From: Larimichthys crocea
Lineage: Eukaryota > Chordata > Actinopteri > Sciaenidae
Length of the DNA: 64,000 nt
Assembly (NCBI RefSeq): GCF_000972845.2
Contig: NC_040018.1
Span: 12,559,157 to 12,623,156 of the forward strand
Direction of reading: 5' to 3'
Below the pieces are notes generated by a model. That model was not told the DNA's origin. It was given only the letters and a program-made list of their open reading frames with translations, and made no database searches. Shown one piece after another: positions 13,801 through 22,131 of the stretch. A program made the position numbers and the translations under genes. Positions within the stretch are counted from its first letter, which is position 1; every line of letters starts with the position of its first letter.

Positions 13801-14985
13801 CAGGAACTATTATCAACCATTGCTACTGCCATGCATTATTCATTGCAGTGGTTTCCTGCTGAGACATGATTAACAAACAAACAAAGCACCAGAGGGGAGA
13901 AAAGGAAACCAAAACAGACTTTCGGGTGACAGATAGAGAGACAGACTGTGCAGCCCCACTAATAATCTGTCATACTGGCCTGGAAAATGGAGGTAACAAT
14001 CTCTTAAAACATGTAAATATCTTGCCTTGTCCAGTGGGAGGCAGGGAGCTGGAGCCTCTCTGGTGCAGGTCAGGACGCTGGGTGGCACTGGGCCTCTGTT
14101 GTGGGTGCAATTCTGTGTACTGGGAAGTGGTAGGGGCTCGCTGATGCTGATGCACATCTGTGCACTGGTAACATAGCCACTTGTTGCAGAGTGTACACAG
14201 ACTCTGCGCAAGTGTCGGCTCTGAACACTCTGAGCAGCTCTGAAAGAGACACACAAAGAAAAAAAAACGTTGTTGTGTTTGAAATACACAGAGGACACAC
14301 TCTTTCACACAGACAGGCCTGTGTGATCAAAAGATAAGGTGGCATATGTCAGAAACATTTACGTTGTTACTTTACTTTGGGCTAAAATCACACTTCCAAG
14401 AGGTGTTATTTGTTCTGATGCACGCAGATGCCTCAGAGACTTTTAGGAGAATGTGAGTAAAACAAAATCTGTGGAATGGGATTTTGTAATTTTATTATCA
14501 GCAGACATGATAAAACTCCTTCTAGCCCCTCATTTGATTTTGTTTAAGATATGAGCAAATAAAAGCGCATAAAAGCTGTGACATAAATCTAGCAAGATAC
14601 AGCCATTTTCACCTAAGGAATACTTTATTAATCCCTGTTAGGACATTCGTCTTCTGTATCAATAACAATTCAGAAGGAGTGAACAGCACCTCAGGAGAAA
14701 ATCCACTTTTAAAACCCTATTTCTTGTCCAAAGGAGTCCTCCTAATATCTAATATGTTGTTTGGGGTTAGAGAAGAGCAACACAAACACAGGAAGCATGC
14801 CAACTCTAACAGAAAGAAGCGTCTAATGCCCTGAAGGGATTCAGTCACAGGACCAACAGTGCAAACTCAAAAACTGCTGCACAAAAAAAACAAAGAACCT
14901 CTTATCTCTAGCTGCGTCTGAAGAGAAGAAATTGTTCAGATCAAGATAGGAAACAACGCTGAAGCAAACAGCTTACCTTCTCCAT
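1572..14985 (-). CDS. trim66: TRIM66, complete gene (17 coding exons, 1,254 aa)
   Basis: TRIM66 is a nuclear TIF1-family chromatin reader and corepressor. The coding exons, in transcript order, are 14977-14985, 14026-14239, 12034-12163, 11588-11704, 11264-11378, 10833-10979, 10051-10168, 8914-9740, 6194-6400, 5183-5312, 5011-5071, 4729-4915, 3248-4161, 3012-3135, 2841-2915, 1910-2062 and 1572-1808. Their sum is 3,765 nt, an exact multiple of three, and all junction phases agree. Domains seen: B-box 1 (about residues 5-45), B-box 2 (about 80-118), coiled coil (about 118-245), Q/S/P-rich region (about 284-560), HP1-box PVVCL (706-710), acidic segment (about 780-1020), C4HC3 PHD finger (1026-1067) and bromodomain (about 1100-1200). 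The chosen ATG has a good Kozak context (GAAATGG). The absence of a RING finger and the adjacency to dennd2b favour TRIM66 over TRIM24, TRIM28 or TRIM33. All introns are GT-AG except intron 2, which is GC-AG. Confidence 0.93.
1910..2062 (-). CDS. trim66: trim66 exon 16 (bromodomain core)
   Basis: The exon encodes [17 protein letters not shown], the ZA-loop and PMDL hallmark, and continues through [17 protein letters not shown], which includes the asparagine region used for acetyl-lysine binding. Phase 0 at both ends; acceptor catgcag, donor AATTAT|gtaagt. Confidence 0.95.
2841..2915 (-). CDS. trim66: trim66 exon 15 (bromodomain start)
   Basis: Twenty-five codons, [14 protein letters not shown] to EPVSPL, match the first bromodomain helix of TIF1 proteins (RKCERLLL type). 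Phase 0 at both ends; acceptor tttgtag, donor CCACTC|gtgagt. Confidence 0.93.
3012..3135 (-). CDS. trim66: trim66 exon 14 (second half of PHD)
   Basis: The exon completes the PHD finger with [10 protein letters not shown], giving C-x2-C, C-x2-C, H-x2-C and C-x2-C ligands in the C4HC3 order, then PEVTYDCE as in TRIM24/TRIM33. The acceptor tgttcag was chosen over a cagag site two bases downstream because only it avoids an immediate stop. Donor CAGAGA|gtatgc. Confidence 0.92.
3248..4161 (-). CDS. trim66: trim66 exon 13 (acidic region and first half of PHD)
   Basis: This is the largest trim66 exon (914 nt). It carries a Thr/Ser-rich start, then about 200 residues dominated by Asp, Glu and Ser (for example DSDSD, ESEPEL), then the PHD N-half [17 protein letters not shown] and KVFHLSC. 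It ends two bases into a serine codon at donor CCCTC|gtaagc. The upstream end is acceptor acatag. The acidic part may shield the basic histone tail or bind chromatin factors; that is inference. Confidence 0.92.
4729..4915 (-). CDS. trim66: trim66 exon 12 (HP1-box)
   Basis: The exon includes [21 protein letters not shown] fits the PxVxL consensus that binds the HP1 chromoshadow domain, and the trailing ERL resembles the HP1-box of TRIM28. This supports a heterochromatin corepressor role. Acceptor cttaag, donor CCTGAA|gtacgt. Confidence 0.88.
5011..5071 (-). CDS. trim66: trim66 exon 11 (short)
   Basis: A 61-nt exon encoding [20 protein letters not shown]. It was found by phase: acceptor tatgtag, donor AACAG|gtgtgt, with two bases carried in and two out. 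It contains no recognisable motif. Confidence 0.82.
5183..5312 (-). CDS. trim66: trim66 exon 10
   Basis: The exon reads [16 protein letters not shown] and ends SYKTEP, in the frame that joins exons 9 and 11 without a stop. A different frame of the same DNA is also open but does not splice. The TEPDEE junction sits in an acidic, possibly sumoylatable KTEP context. Acceptor ttttcag, donor GCCAG|gtgctg. Confidence 0.82.
6194..6400 (-). CDS. trim66: trim66 exon 9
   Basis: Sixty-nine codons, phase 0 at both ends, beginning [17 protein letters not shown] and containing the basic motif TRRKRRSQS, a plausible nuclear localisation signal. Acceptor ctgacag, donor AATAAG|gtaacc. No defined domain. Confidence 0.85.
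7646..8020 (+). mobile_element. Eroded MITE of the AAAGGACCAGTGT family
   Basis: It starts TTAAAGGACCAGTGTTTAGT and carries the downstream landmarks GCCAGTGT, TACTGTAGA, TCTGTAGATATAAAAGGC and TTTCTGCCATATT. The same order of landmarks occurs at 34,010-34,335 and 61,730-62,086, so this is a dispersed family seen widely in fish genomes. The right end is indistinct. Confidence 0.6.
7873..7893. repeat. (GAT)n microsatellite
   Basis: About seven GAT units inside trim66 intron 8, near the end of the MITE relic. Confidence 0.85.
8914..9740 (-). CDS. trim66: trim66 exon 8 (large Q/S/P-rich exon)
   Basis: This 827-nt exon (about residues 284-559) encodes a low-complexity region rich in Gln, Ser and Pro, with runs such as QQQQP and a basic, Glu-rich helical patch ([15 protein letters not shown]). 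No globular domain is visible. The acceptor is ctctgcag. The donor GGCAGG|gtgaga comes shortly before an in-frame stop, and only this donor joins exon 9 in phase 0. Confidence 0.88.
10051..10168 (-). CDS. trim66: trim66 exon 7 (post-coiled-coil FNWD motif)
   Basis: The exon encodes [18 protein letters not shown] and then [17 protein letters not shown], a TIF1/TRIM66-type stretch after the coiled coil. The acceptor is tttcag. The donor CTCTAG|gtaaaa leaves one base, completed by GC at the next exon. Confidence 0.9.
10833..10979 (-). CDS. trim66: trim66 exon 6 (end of coiled coil)
   Basis: Forty-nine codons begin [18 protein letters not shown] and end [10 protein letters not shown]. Both junctions are phase 0 (acceptor cttcacag, donor CTCTG|gtacgg). 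The QKFITWA segment and the following exon match the TIF1-type region downstream of the coiled coil. Confidence 0.92.
11264..11378 (-). CDS. trim66: trim66 exon 5 (coiled coil)
   Basis: The exon encodes [20 protein letters not shown], a heptad-rich segment very typical of the TIF1-family coiled coil that mediates oligomerisation. Acceptor catag, donor CTGGAG|gtaatt. The second, error-rich copy of the locus begins inside this exon's counterpart at 18,458. Confidence 0.92.
11588..11704 (-). CDS. trim66: trim66 exon 4 (start of coiled coil)
   Basis: The exon reads [18 protein letters not shown] and then an E/R/K/Q-rich helix ([18 protein letters not shown]). This is the usual post-B-box linker and first coiled-coil helix of TRIM proteins. 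Acceptor gttcag, donor GACAG|gttggt. Confidence 0.92.
12034..12163 (-). CDS. trim66: trim66 exon 3 (B-box 2)
   Basis: This exon encodes the canonical second B-box: CHSHRQ, then FCESC, LLCCSSC and HLSSHKNH, with C-x2-H, C-x2-C, C-x2-C and H-x4-H spacing. The acceptor is ttttag and the donor CACAG|gtcagt. It is 2 + 126 + 2 bases long, so it fits both neighbours. Confidence 0.93.
12164..14025 (-). other. trim66 intron 2 (GC-AG)
   Basis: A 1.86-kb intron spliced from the GC donor at 14,025 to the acceptor at 12,164. Short open frames inside it show no protein-like features. The whole intron is repeated with errors at 19,311-21,132. Confidence 0.7.
14026..14239 (-). CDS. trim66: trim66 exon 2 (B-box 1)
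   Basis: The exon encodes cysteine pairs SCSEC, LCTLC and LCYQC followed by a histidine cluster (DVHQHQ), consistent with B-box 1. The acceptor is ctttcag. The donor reads CAAG|gcaaga, a GC donor. It is the site that joins in frame to exon 3 (CAA G|GC CCG, read Q-G-P) and leaves the required single base. Confidence 0.88.
14600..14680. repeat. Short retroelement 3'-end-like fragment
   Basis: It contains TACTTTATTAATCCCTG, which resembles the 3' end common to several fish retroposons. A related tract is at 48,362. Too short to classify. Confidence 0.3.
14977..14985 (-). CDS. trim66: trim66 coding exon 1 (start codon, MEK)
   Basis: Only nine coding bases, ATG GAG AAG, lie before the donor gtaagc. 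The reading continues in phase 0 into exon 2 to give [11 protein letters not shown]. The 5'UTR lies at higher coordinates. Translation therefore begins just before the first B-box, leaving no room for a RING domain. Confidence 0.85.
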
Positions 14986-15240
14986 TTCAGTGCTTTGAGA
15001 GTGGAGCTGTTGCCTTCTCAGCAGGAGGGGAGAGGAGAGCGAGCAGCCTGACGCCTCAGCAGCAGCAACACTGAGAGGCTTCTACCTGAGGCAGGAAGCA
15101 GCGCGCACCGAGAGGTGGCCCCAGAGGAGACGGTTTACATGACAGCCTCACTGTGCTCTCTCCTCCCCCAGTTCATCCATGTGTAGGACCCCCCTCACTG
15201 CAAGCAGAGGAGAGGAGTGTCACATCGAATTCATCCCCTG
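14986..15240 (-). promoter_or_regulatory. trim66: trim66 5'UTR and probable promoter area
   Basis: The stretch upstream of the ATG is locally richer in G and C (for example GCGCGC, and gcagcagcaac in the leader) than its surroundings. No TATA box stands out, so the transcription start cannot be assigned. Placement is by position only. Confidence 0.35.
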
Positions 15241-17155
15241 CTCGCTGGTGCAGCCACCCAAAAAAAAAAAAAGGAGAGAAAATCTAATCCTTTTTCTTAA
15301 ATAAGCCTGTGCATAATAATTGGGAATTAGGGAGATAAGATAATTATTTTTTTGTAGGGCAAAATATCCCCGGAAGCTCTTTCCAAAATGGAGGAATAAG
15401 ACCAAGTGACCTACAATCAGGAAAGGGAGGAAGAAATTGTAGTGTAAGCAACTTTTAGTTCTGTGGAGCAGGCAGCATGAGGCAGGATTGTTGTCAGGTT
15501 GTGTCGGGCTATGTCGAGCTGGGCTAAGATGGGTCGGTTGTGGCCTTCTTCCCTTTGTCAGCACAAGGAGGGGACAGGTCCCAGTGGAGTTACACACTAA
15601 CGTAGCACACCGAAACCGGGTCAGGCTCTGATAAGCTCCAGATGGGACTAGGATACACTCCTGCAATTCCCTGTAACACTGTGGAATCAATTAAGATTTA
15701 AACTCAGCATGTCAGAAAGAAAGAAAAGCAGCTAAGTGTAGACAAAGAAGATCCAAACACAGAGTGTAAAATACTCTATGTGTACGTGCAAGAGAAACAA
15801 CAAGGTGATGTGAAAGTTGAAAAAAGAGAACTGAGGCGCAGGGTCAGGCTGACAGCTATCGAAACTCAACAACACCCTCCATCAAATATAGTCCGGTATC
15901 AAACCGCTGTCACAACTGAAGCCGTGAGCAAGTCTGCCTAACAACAACCCCTGCAGCCTGACCTACAAATCTGACAACTTTCTCATCCTTGGGTGCTTCA
16001 GTGGGGAGCTCAGAGCAATCCCATCCCCCATTGTGCACTCAAAGACCCAATTTGAAACACAATTAGTCAGTCGTACACCCTGCCTTTTCTTTCACTGCAC
16101 CTTCCCAGCATTTATCTTTCAAACTGAAACTTCCCGCCAGCTTCCCTGCCCTGTTAAGCGAAGCTGGCACTAGATATGCGTGCCATCTCAGGAGATGTCA
16201 CCATAATAGAAACCTGCACAGTGATCTCTCCCTTGAAAGCTCCCCTCTGCGTAACATCTATTAACACTGAAGAGATGAGATCACAGAGAAAGCAGGATTA
16301 TCTTCAACCACTCTTAAGCTAATATGCCATTCTTTACTCATCTGCCCTGAACTCACTCACTCTTTGTTCTGCATCAACAAAAGAGAATCATTTATAAATG
16401 TCAAATAAATCCTAAAGAAATGACAGCTGCATATAAAAAAATAACAAAACAACTTAAATAATTTAAGAACCTCCTCTGTAGGAGTTCTCCTTAATTAAAA
16501 ACTGACCTTTTGAAGCTACAACTTCACACAGAAACAGGATTGTTAAAAGATATTTGCTTCTTTGTGTTTATCTTCTCAGCACGTATGGTGCCCGAACTGC
16601 TAATACTGAGAGTAGCTCACCACGCATCAGTTTTGCTTTCTGTTTGCTGTCACACCTCACTCTTCGTACAGTTATCGCTCATTGTAACACTTCCGTTAAA
16701 ACAACACTCATTATTTTGTGCCATCAACGTATTTCTGACCACTACGTAGCAGAAAAAAGTCCAAACAGACTGTGAAGCTCTGACATATTATCACTTTGTA
16801 AAGTTCTTATGGCTCACTCAGCCCTAAGATACAGCCTGCAACAAAAAGCTTTATGAAGCTGTAGATTTCTGTACTGTTTCTCTGTTGGTCAGTCACTGTG
16901 GGTGATCTCTTTCAAATCGCATGTAGTCAATTCATTCAACATTAATACAAACTTTATACTGATTGTATTATTTAATGCAGATTTGAGTTCATTGTTGCAT
17001 TTAATGTTTACGACACAAATATCGACTGTAAAAAAAGAGAGAAATTGTGCAGCAACCTCAGTTTATTTTATTGTAATTTATTAGTCAGATTCCATATACT
17101 TTTATATATATATATATATATATAGTCTGAGGACACTGAGGTCATGTCCTCTAAT
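15241..17155. other. Upstream flank of trim66, no gene seen
   Basis: Unremarkable AT-rich sequence without a convincing gene. It ends in a TA microsatellite (17,102-17,124) just before a hAT-type element. The same stretch recurs, with indels, at about 22,390-24,368. Confidence 0.6.
17102..17124. repeat. (TA)n microsatellite
   Basis: An alternating TA run. The corresponding tract in the second copy (about 24,297-24,337) is longer and irregular. Confidence 0.85.
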
Positions 17156-17507
17156 CAGGGGCGCCGTATAGGGGGAAAAGTTAGGACAATTCCAATGGCC
17201 CACAACTGGCAGGGGCCCCCAAAAAATAGGTAAACACCAATATAAAATGATTAAACCATCATCATTGAGTATATATATTTCAAATATAATAATGAAATTA
17301 ATTATCTCTTTGTTTGTACGTGTTTTGGGCAGTAAAAGTTAAATAAAAATGGCCTTAGCACATTTTTGGTGGCTTTTAATCTCGCATCACATAGTGAACT
17401 GCACTGCATACTGTATGCAGACTTGCATGCATGTACAAATCACCAGCAGTAAATATTGTGCTAGTACTAGTATTGAACTACAAGACGCAAAACAGTTGCA
17501 AGCCTTT
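17156..17507 (+). mobile_element. hAT-type element, left part (copy A)
   Basis: It begins CAGGGGCGCCGTATAGGGGG and is preceded by the 8-bp site cctctaat at 17148-17155. It matches copies B (24,369-24,836) and C (27,891-28,369) until 17,507, where the sequence changes abruptly. The right terminus is missing here. Terminal CAGGGG and an 8-bp target duplication are hAT features. Confidence 0.72.
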
Positions 17508-18447
17508 CAGTTGATCTGCCTCAGTTCCACTCTGTGTAATTTTATCAGTCGTCGTTGTTGAGGAGATGCAAAGATTTCATCTGAGGCTGTGCATCGTGGT
17601 GTTCATGTTGCCGTAAGATATCCGAATTCTGAGATTTCAACACCACAATTGTCTGATCATAATAGTTGCCATTATATTAGTGTTTGCAAATTGCCAGAAA
17701 CCAAACTGACATTGGCCAAAATTCGGCAGTATTTAATCTCTCTCTCTTCTCTTCTCTGCACGGCACTCTCTTCTATTGACAAACACAAAATAAAGCCTTT
17801 GAAACCTCAGGTTTTGCGGCACACTGTCAGGGTAATGGGAAACTCACAGGGGGCATTTTAAAACATGGCAAATCCGTTTAGTATTGGTATATCCCTCCTG
17901 CTGGTACTGAACAGCTAAACCAGCGTCTCTTGTCAGAACATGAAATGGAAAAACACTAAGAGGACGATAGACAGCCAGCGAGAGTGTAAAAACTCCAGTA
18001 CAGAACATTTGCCAGTGAGGGCGCTTTAGTAGTCCCTTTCTTCATTTAACCCAGTAGAGAAGTAGAAAAAAGGAAAACCGCACAGATTGTTTACTGACGC
18101 TTCTTTTGATAGAAAATGGAAGACAGAGAATGGAAATCATACTTCTGGACACATTAACATGATCAATTCAGCAAGAGGAACACTTCCAGTTCAGTTTGTG
18201 CAGTCGGGTAGTAGGCAGAAATTTTTTAATGTGTTAAACAAAATAGGTAAATGAATCTCGTCTTGATGTTGAACCTGAGCGCACACACCAAGCCTGACTG
18301 CTCAAAATGGGGATGGACTCTTCCTGTTAGACTTGAAGGATGGGAAATCTTCAGGCTTCCATATGTTTTAATCCTCAGCTCCCCCAGCTGTGAGGAGATT
18401 ATGCTGTAAATACCTTAAAATTGCGTAGGTTGATAAAAAAAAAAAAC
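17508..18447. other. Unplaced segment between hAT break and N gap; possible hAT transposase remnant
   Basis: This sequence follows the interrupted element and is absent from copies B and C. At 17,589-17,861 (+) an open frame contains KLTLAKIRQYLISLSSLL and then ALSSIDK, faintly like the C-terminal dimerisation region of hAT transposases (pattern K-L-x2-I-K-x-Y-L ... L-S-I-E). The match is weak and the frame has no intact domain. The segment may come from a longer related element or from a misjoined contig end. Confidence 0.3.
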
Positions 18448-18457
18448 NNNNNNNNNN
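18448..18457. other. Assembly gap (10 N)
   Basis: Ten N characters. The sequence immediately after resumes inside a second copy of trim66 exon 5. Confidence 0.99.
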
Positions 18458-18473
18458 TCTTTACTCCATGAAG
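18458..18473 (-). pseudogene. Partial duplicate of trim66 exon 5
   Basis: Only the 5' end of the exon (in gene orientation) is present, next to the N gap; the splice acceptor context is altered by a deletion. Part of the probable artefactual block. Confidence 0.75.
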
Positions 18474-18682
18474 TTATGAAGACAGAAAGGAGAAAATAAC
18501 TACCTCAGCCGGCAGAACAACCCCCCCAATGCAGAATAAGGAAGAGCATTCACACACTACTTTATGCATTAGCTTGCTCTATTTCACGCCAACACACTTT
18601 AATTATTAACCCCTACTGTGGCAGAAGTGCTTCAGGAAGCGTGGGACTGGTATATATGACTTCGTGTGAGTCCAAAACCAAC

Positions 18683-18805
18683 CTGTCCTCTATCTGTTTA
18701 GCATTATTTCTCCCCTGCAGGACCTCCTTCTCTTTCCACCTGCACCATCATGGGCTCTCAAACAGCCCCACGTTATCCTGTAGAGCCTTCCCGAATCGCA
18801 CCACC
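18683..18805 (-). pseudogene. Duplicate of trim66 exon 4, broken
   Basis: It corresponds to 11588-11704 but is 123 bp rather than 117 and has scattered insertions and deletions that break the reading frame. Probable artefact. Confidence 0.8.
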
Positions 18806-19160
18806 CTGTGCACTGAAGATCCACACGCAATCCACCAGACAGAAAGTTTACTAATTTATTCTTTGGCATGAAAAAAAAAAACACCAAGAATCAGACTTAA
18901 ATTTGTTTCCCTTGGGGCAAGATAATAGCAGGGTGACCTTAGAGGCAGCTACTGTTACCGAACCATCACAGAAAACAAAAGCGCATGACATACTTAATAA
19001 CGTATTAGGCAGGCCAAGGATAGTGTATGCCGATTTACAGATGCTAAAAGTTGACCAGTCCCGTTAAAGGCGGGTTGTTCGCTCAGGTGGAATTTTTAAA
19101 CCTGCGGTGTTTAGCCCTTCTCGGCAGCCGTGCCCTTGTGCTGTGCATCTGAGGACTGAC

Positions 19161-19310
19161 CTGTGGTTTTTTTTGGTGGGAGGACAGGGTTGGGGACAGC
19201 TGGCTCAGGCACAGAAAGGTCACATATGACTCACAAAAACAGGCTCCAAGGGGCTTCCTGTCTGTGGAGAGTGGCACATTGAGGATGGGAGCAAGGATAC
19301 GACCCCGGGC
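19161..19310 (-). pseudogene. Duplicate of trim66 exon 3 (B-box 2), broken
   Basis: It corresponds to 12034-12163 with about 20 bp net insertion spread over the exon. The start GPGSYPCS is still readable, then the frame is lost. Probable artefact, not a second B-box gene. Confidence 0.82.
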
Positions 19311-21132
19311 CTAAAAGACAGACGGAGGGAGCGAGAGAGGGGAGAGGAGGGGAGAGAGAGCACAGCGCATCAGCAACAGTCTCCGAGCATTCACACGTAC
19401 GGCCTAGAGGAAGGCCATCCACATGTGCACATGTGGTCTACGTGCGGGAACACAATACGAGCTGCTAACCAAGAGGGTATTCACATAATCAACAAGCAGC
19501 CATTTCATTTAAGTTTAAAAGAGGAAGTTTGTTGATAGATTGTACGACTGGTTTGGATTGTCAGTTTGTATTTCATTGCTCTTTTAGATGCTCGAAACAC
19601 ATGCAGCATTTTCACACTGGCCCCCGTGTCTTTGCTATGTGTTATTTATTATTATCACTTTTGTCTCAGTTGTCGTTAAAGCATTCGTTCTGTAAAATAC
19701 AATGAACCCAGAGCATCTTACAGGAATAGACCAGCACATTATGACAAACTTTTTATAATTCCTGTATGAATAAAACAGACATGATCTAACTTAATATATA
19801 ATATAATATTATTTTGTGAGCTTAAGGGATGCTGGTAGATTGACTTTGTTAACTTTGGACAGCTGCCTCTTCTGTTTTTGTGCTAAGCTACATTCACAGG
19901 CTGTGCCACTTTGCTTCATGTTTACCATACCAGGTAGAACACAGATCGAACCCTCCATTTTGGATGATGGGATGAAGACTTTCAGGTTGTATATTTCTGG
20001 CCCCATACATTTTACTGATTTTTATTATATTACAATGACAGGAAGAAGGAAAAAGTCTAATTTGTTGCAATACCTCTTTTTATAATTATTACACTTATTA
20101 TATTTTTTCATGATTGAGCCAGACTATGGAACTTTTCCATAGTGCTACAATGGAGCGAGTGGGTGGAAAAAGTAAACTGTGATGAGATGCAGTGTTCAGA
20201 TTGGGCAGTATTCACTTTGGTATGAAGTCGATTTTGAACAATGGTTGGAAATAGGTTGCAAGATGAGGTTGCTATGAGACTTTGTTTAAGTTTTGTTTGA
20301 GTGCAAATATGTTAGTGAACTATATTTCAATGCTGTCCAATCTGCCTTGATGCAGCAACAGTCACACATGTGCAACCATACTGATACACATCCTCAAAAA
20401 TCTCTCTTGCATATTTCTAAATAGGTCACTGTAGAAACTGTTGGCCCACAGAACATCTATCTAACAATAGCTGGATGAGGCGGCAATGAACGCAGCCCTA
20501 TATGCTCTCTGCTGGCGGCTCACCTCAGCCAACCCCCCTCCTGCCTGCACATCATCGCAGATCTCTGTGGTAGAGAGCTGCGCCTCACCCTATGTGCATC
20601 AAACCGATCTGACTGACCACATCCTGGTTGTAGCGCAGTCACACCGCTTTTCTCACACAAGTACACCAAACCAAACAGTAATACTCCCCACATCACAATA
20701 AAGATGATAAAGGACGCACTCGTTTATGATTTGACAACTCGTGCAATGCAGACCTGCAAAAAGCAGCTGGGACAAAAGCTGGCAGGCATACTTGAGGGTC
20801 TTTAAATAGAAAACAATCCTAATCTTAGCAAAAATGAAATCATACCCGCTCTTAGAATCTGGGCCACGTGTTAAAGGAGGTGTAATAAAACACAGGATCT
20901 CCAGGAACTTCTATATAACCCTTGCTACTGCCATGCATTATTCATTGCAGTGGTTTTGCTGTAGACATGATTAACAAACAAACAAAGCACCAGAAGGGGA
21001 GAAAAGGAGGAAACCAAAACAGACTTTCGGGTGTGACAGATAGAAGACAGACTGTGCAGCCCCACATAATATCTGTACATACTGGCCTGGAAATGGAGGT
21101 AAACAATCTCTTAAAACATGTAAATATCTTGC

Positions 21133-21352
21133 CTTGTCCAGGGGAGGCAGGGAGCTGGAGCCTCTCTGGTGCAGGTCAGGACGCTGGGTGGCACTGGGCC
21201 TCTGTTGTGGGGCATGCAATTCTGTGTACTGGGAAGTGGTAGGGGCTCGCTGATGCTGATGCACATCTGTGCACTGGTTTAACATAGCCACTTGTTGCAG
21301 AGTGTACACCAGACTCTGCGGCCAGTGTCGGCTCTGAAACACCTGAGCAGCT
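21133..21352 (-). pseudogene. Duplicate of trim66 exon 2 (B-box 1), broken
   Basis: It corresponds to 14026-14239, is 220 bp rather than 214, and carries several single-base insertions and deletions. The GC donor (gcaaga) is preserved, which supports that unusual donor being real. Confidence 0.82.
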
Positions 21353-22122
21353 CTGAAGGAGACACACAAAGAAAAAAAAAAAACGTTGTTGTGTTTGAAA
21401 TACACAGAGGACACCACACTTTTCCACACACACAGGCCTGTGTGATCAAAAGGATTAAGGTGGATTGGCATATGTTCAGAAACATTTACGTTGTTTACTT
21501 TACTTTGGGCTAAAATCACACTTCCAAGATGTTTTATTTGTTCTGATGCACGGCAGATGCCTCAGAGACTTTTAGGAAGGGTAATGGAGTAAACAAAATC
21601 TGTGGAATGGGATTTTGTCTTAATTTTATTATCAGCCAGACATGCATAATAAAACTCCTTCTAGCCCCTCATTTTGATTTTGTTTTAAGATATGGCAAAT
21701 AAAAGCGCATAAAAGCTGTGACATAAATCTAGCAAGATACAGCCATTTTCACCTAAGGAATACTTTATTAATCCCTGTGAGGACATTCATCTTCTGTATC
21801 AATAACAATTCAGAAGGACGTGAACAAGCACCTCGGGAGAAAATCCACTTTTCAACCCTATTTCTGTCCAAAGGAGTCCTCCTAATATCTAACATGTCTT
21901 TGGGGGTAGGAGAGAGCAACACAAACACAGGAAGCATGCCAACTCTAACAGAAAGAAGCGTCTTCTACTGCCCTGAAGGGATTCAGTCACAGGACCCAAC
22001 AGTGCAAACTCAAAACTGTGCCACAAAAAAAAACAAAGAACCTCTTATCTCTCGCTGCGTCTGAAGAGAAAGATAGAAATGTTCGATCAAGATAGGAAAC
22101 AACGCTGAAGCAAACAGCTTAC

Positions 22123-22131
22123 CTTCTCCAT
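22123..22131 (-). pseudogene. Duplicate of trim66 exon 1
   Basis: The nine coding bases and the gtaagc donor are intact, but the exons downstream of it in this copy are all frameshifted. Confidence 0.75.

Noticed and set aside
15220..15690. 156-codon open frame on the minus strand upstream of trim66
   Set aside because: No recognisable protein features. Its counterpart in the noisy copy is broken, but that copy is unreliable, so the decision rests on the lack of any domain or splice context.
18458..22131. A second trim66-like gene
   Set aside because: The exons are frameshifted by evenly spread indels and the introns match equally well; better explained by assembly error than by a paralogue.
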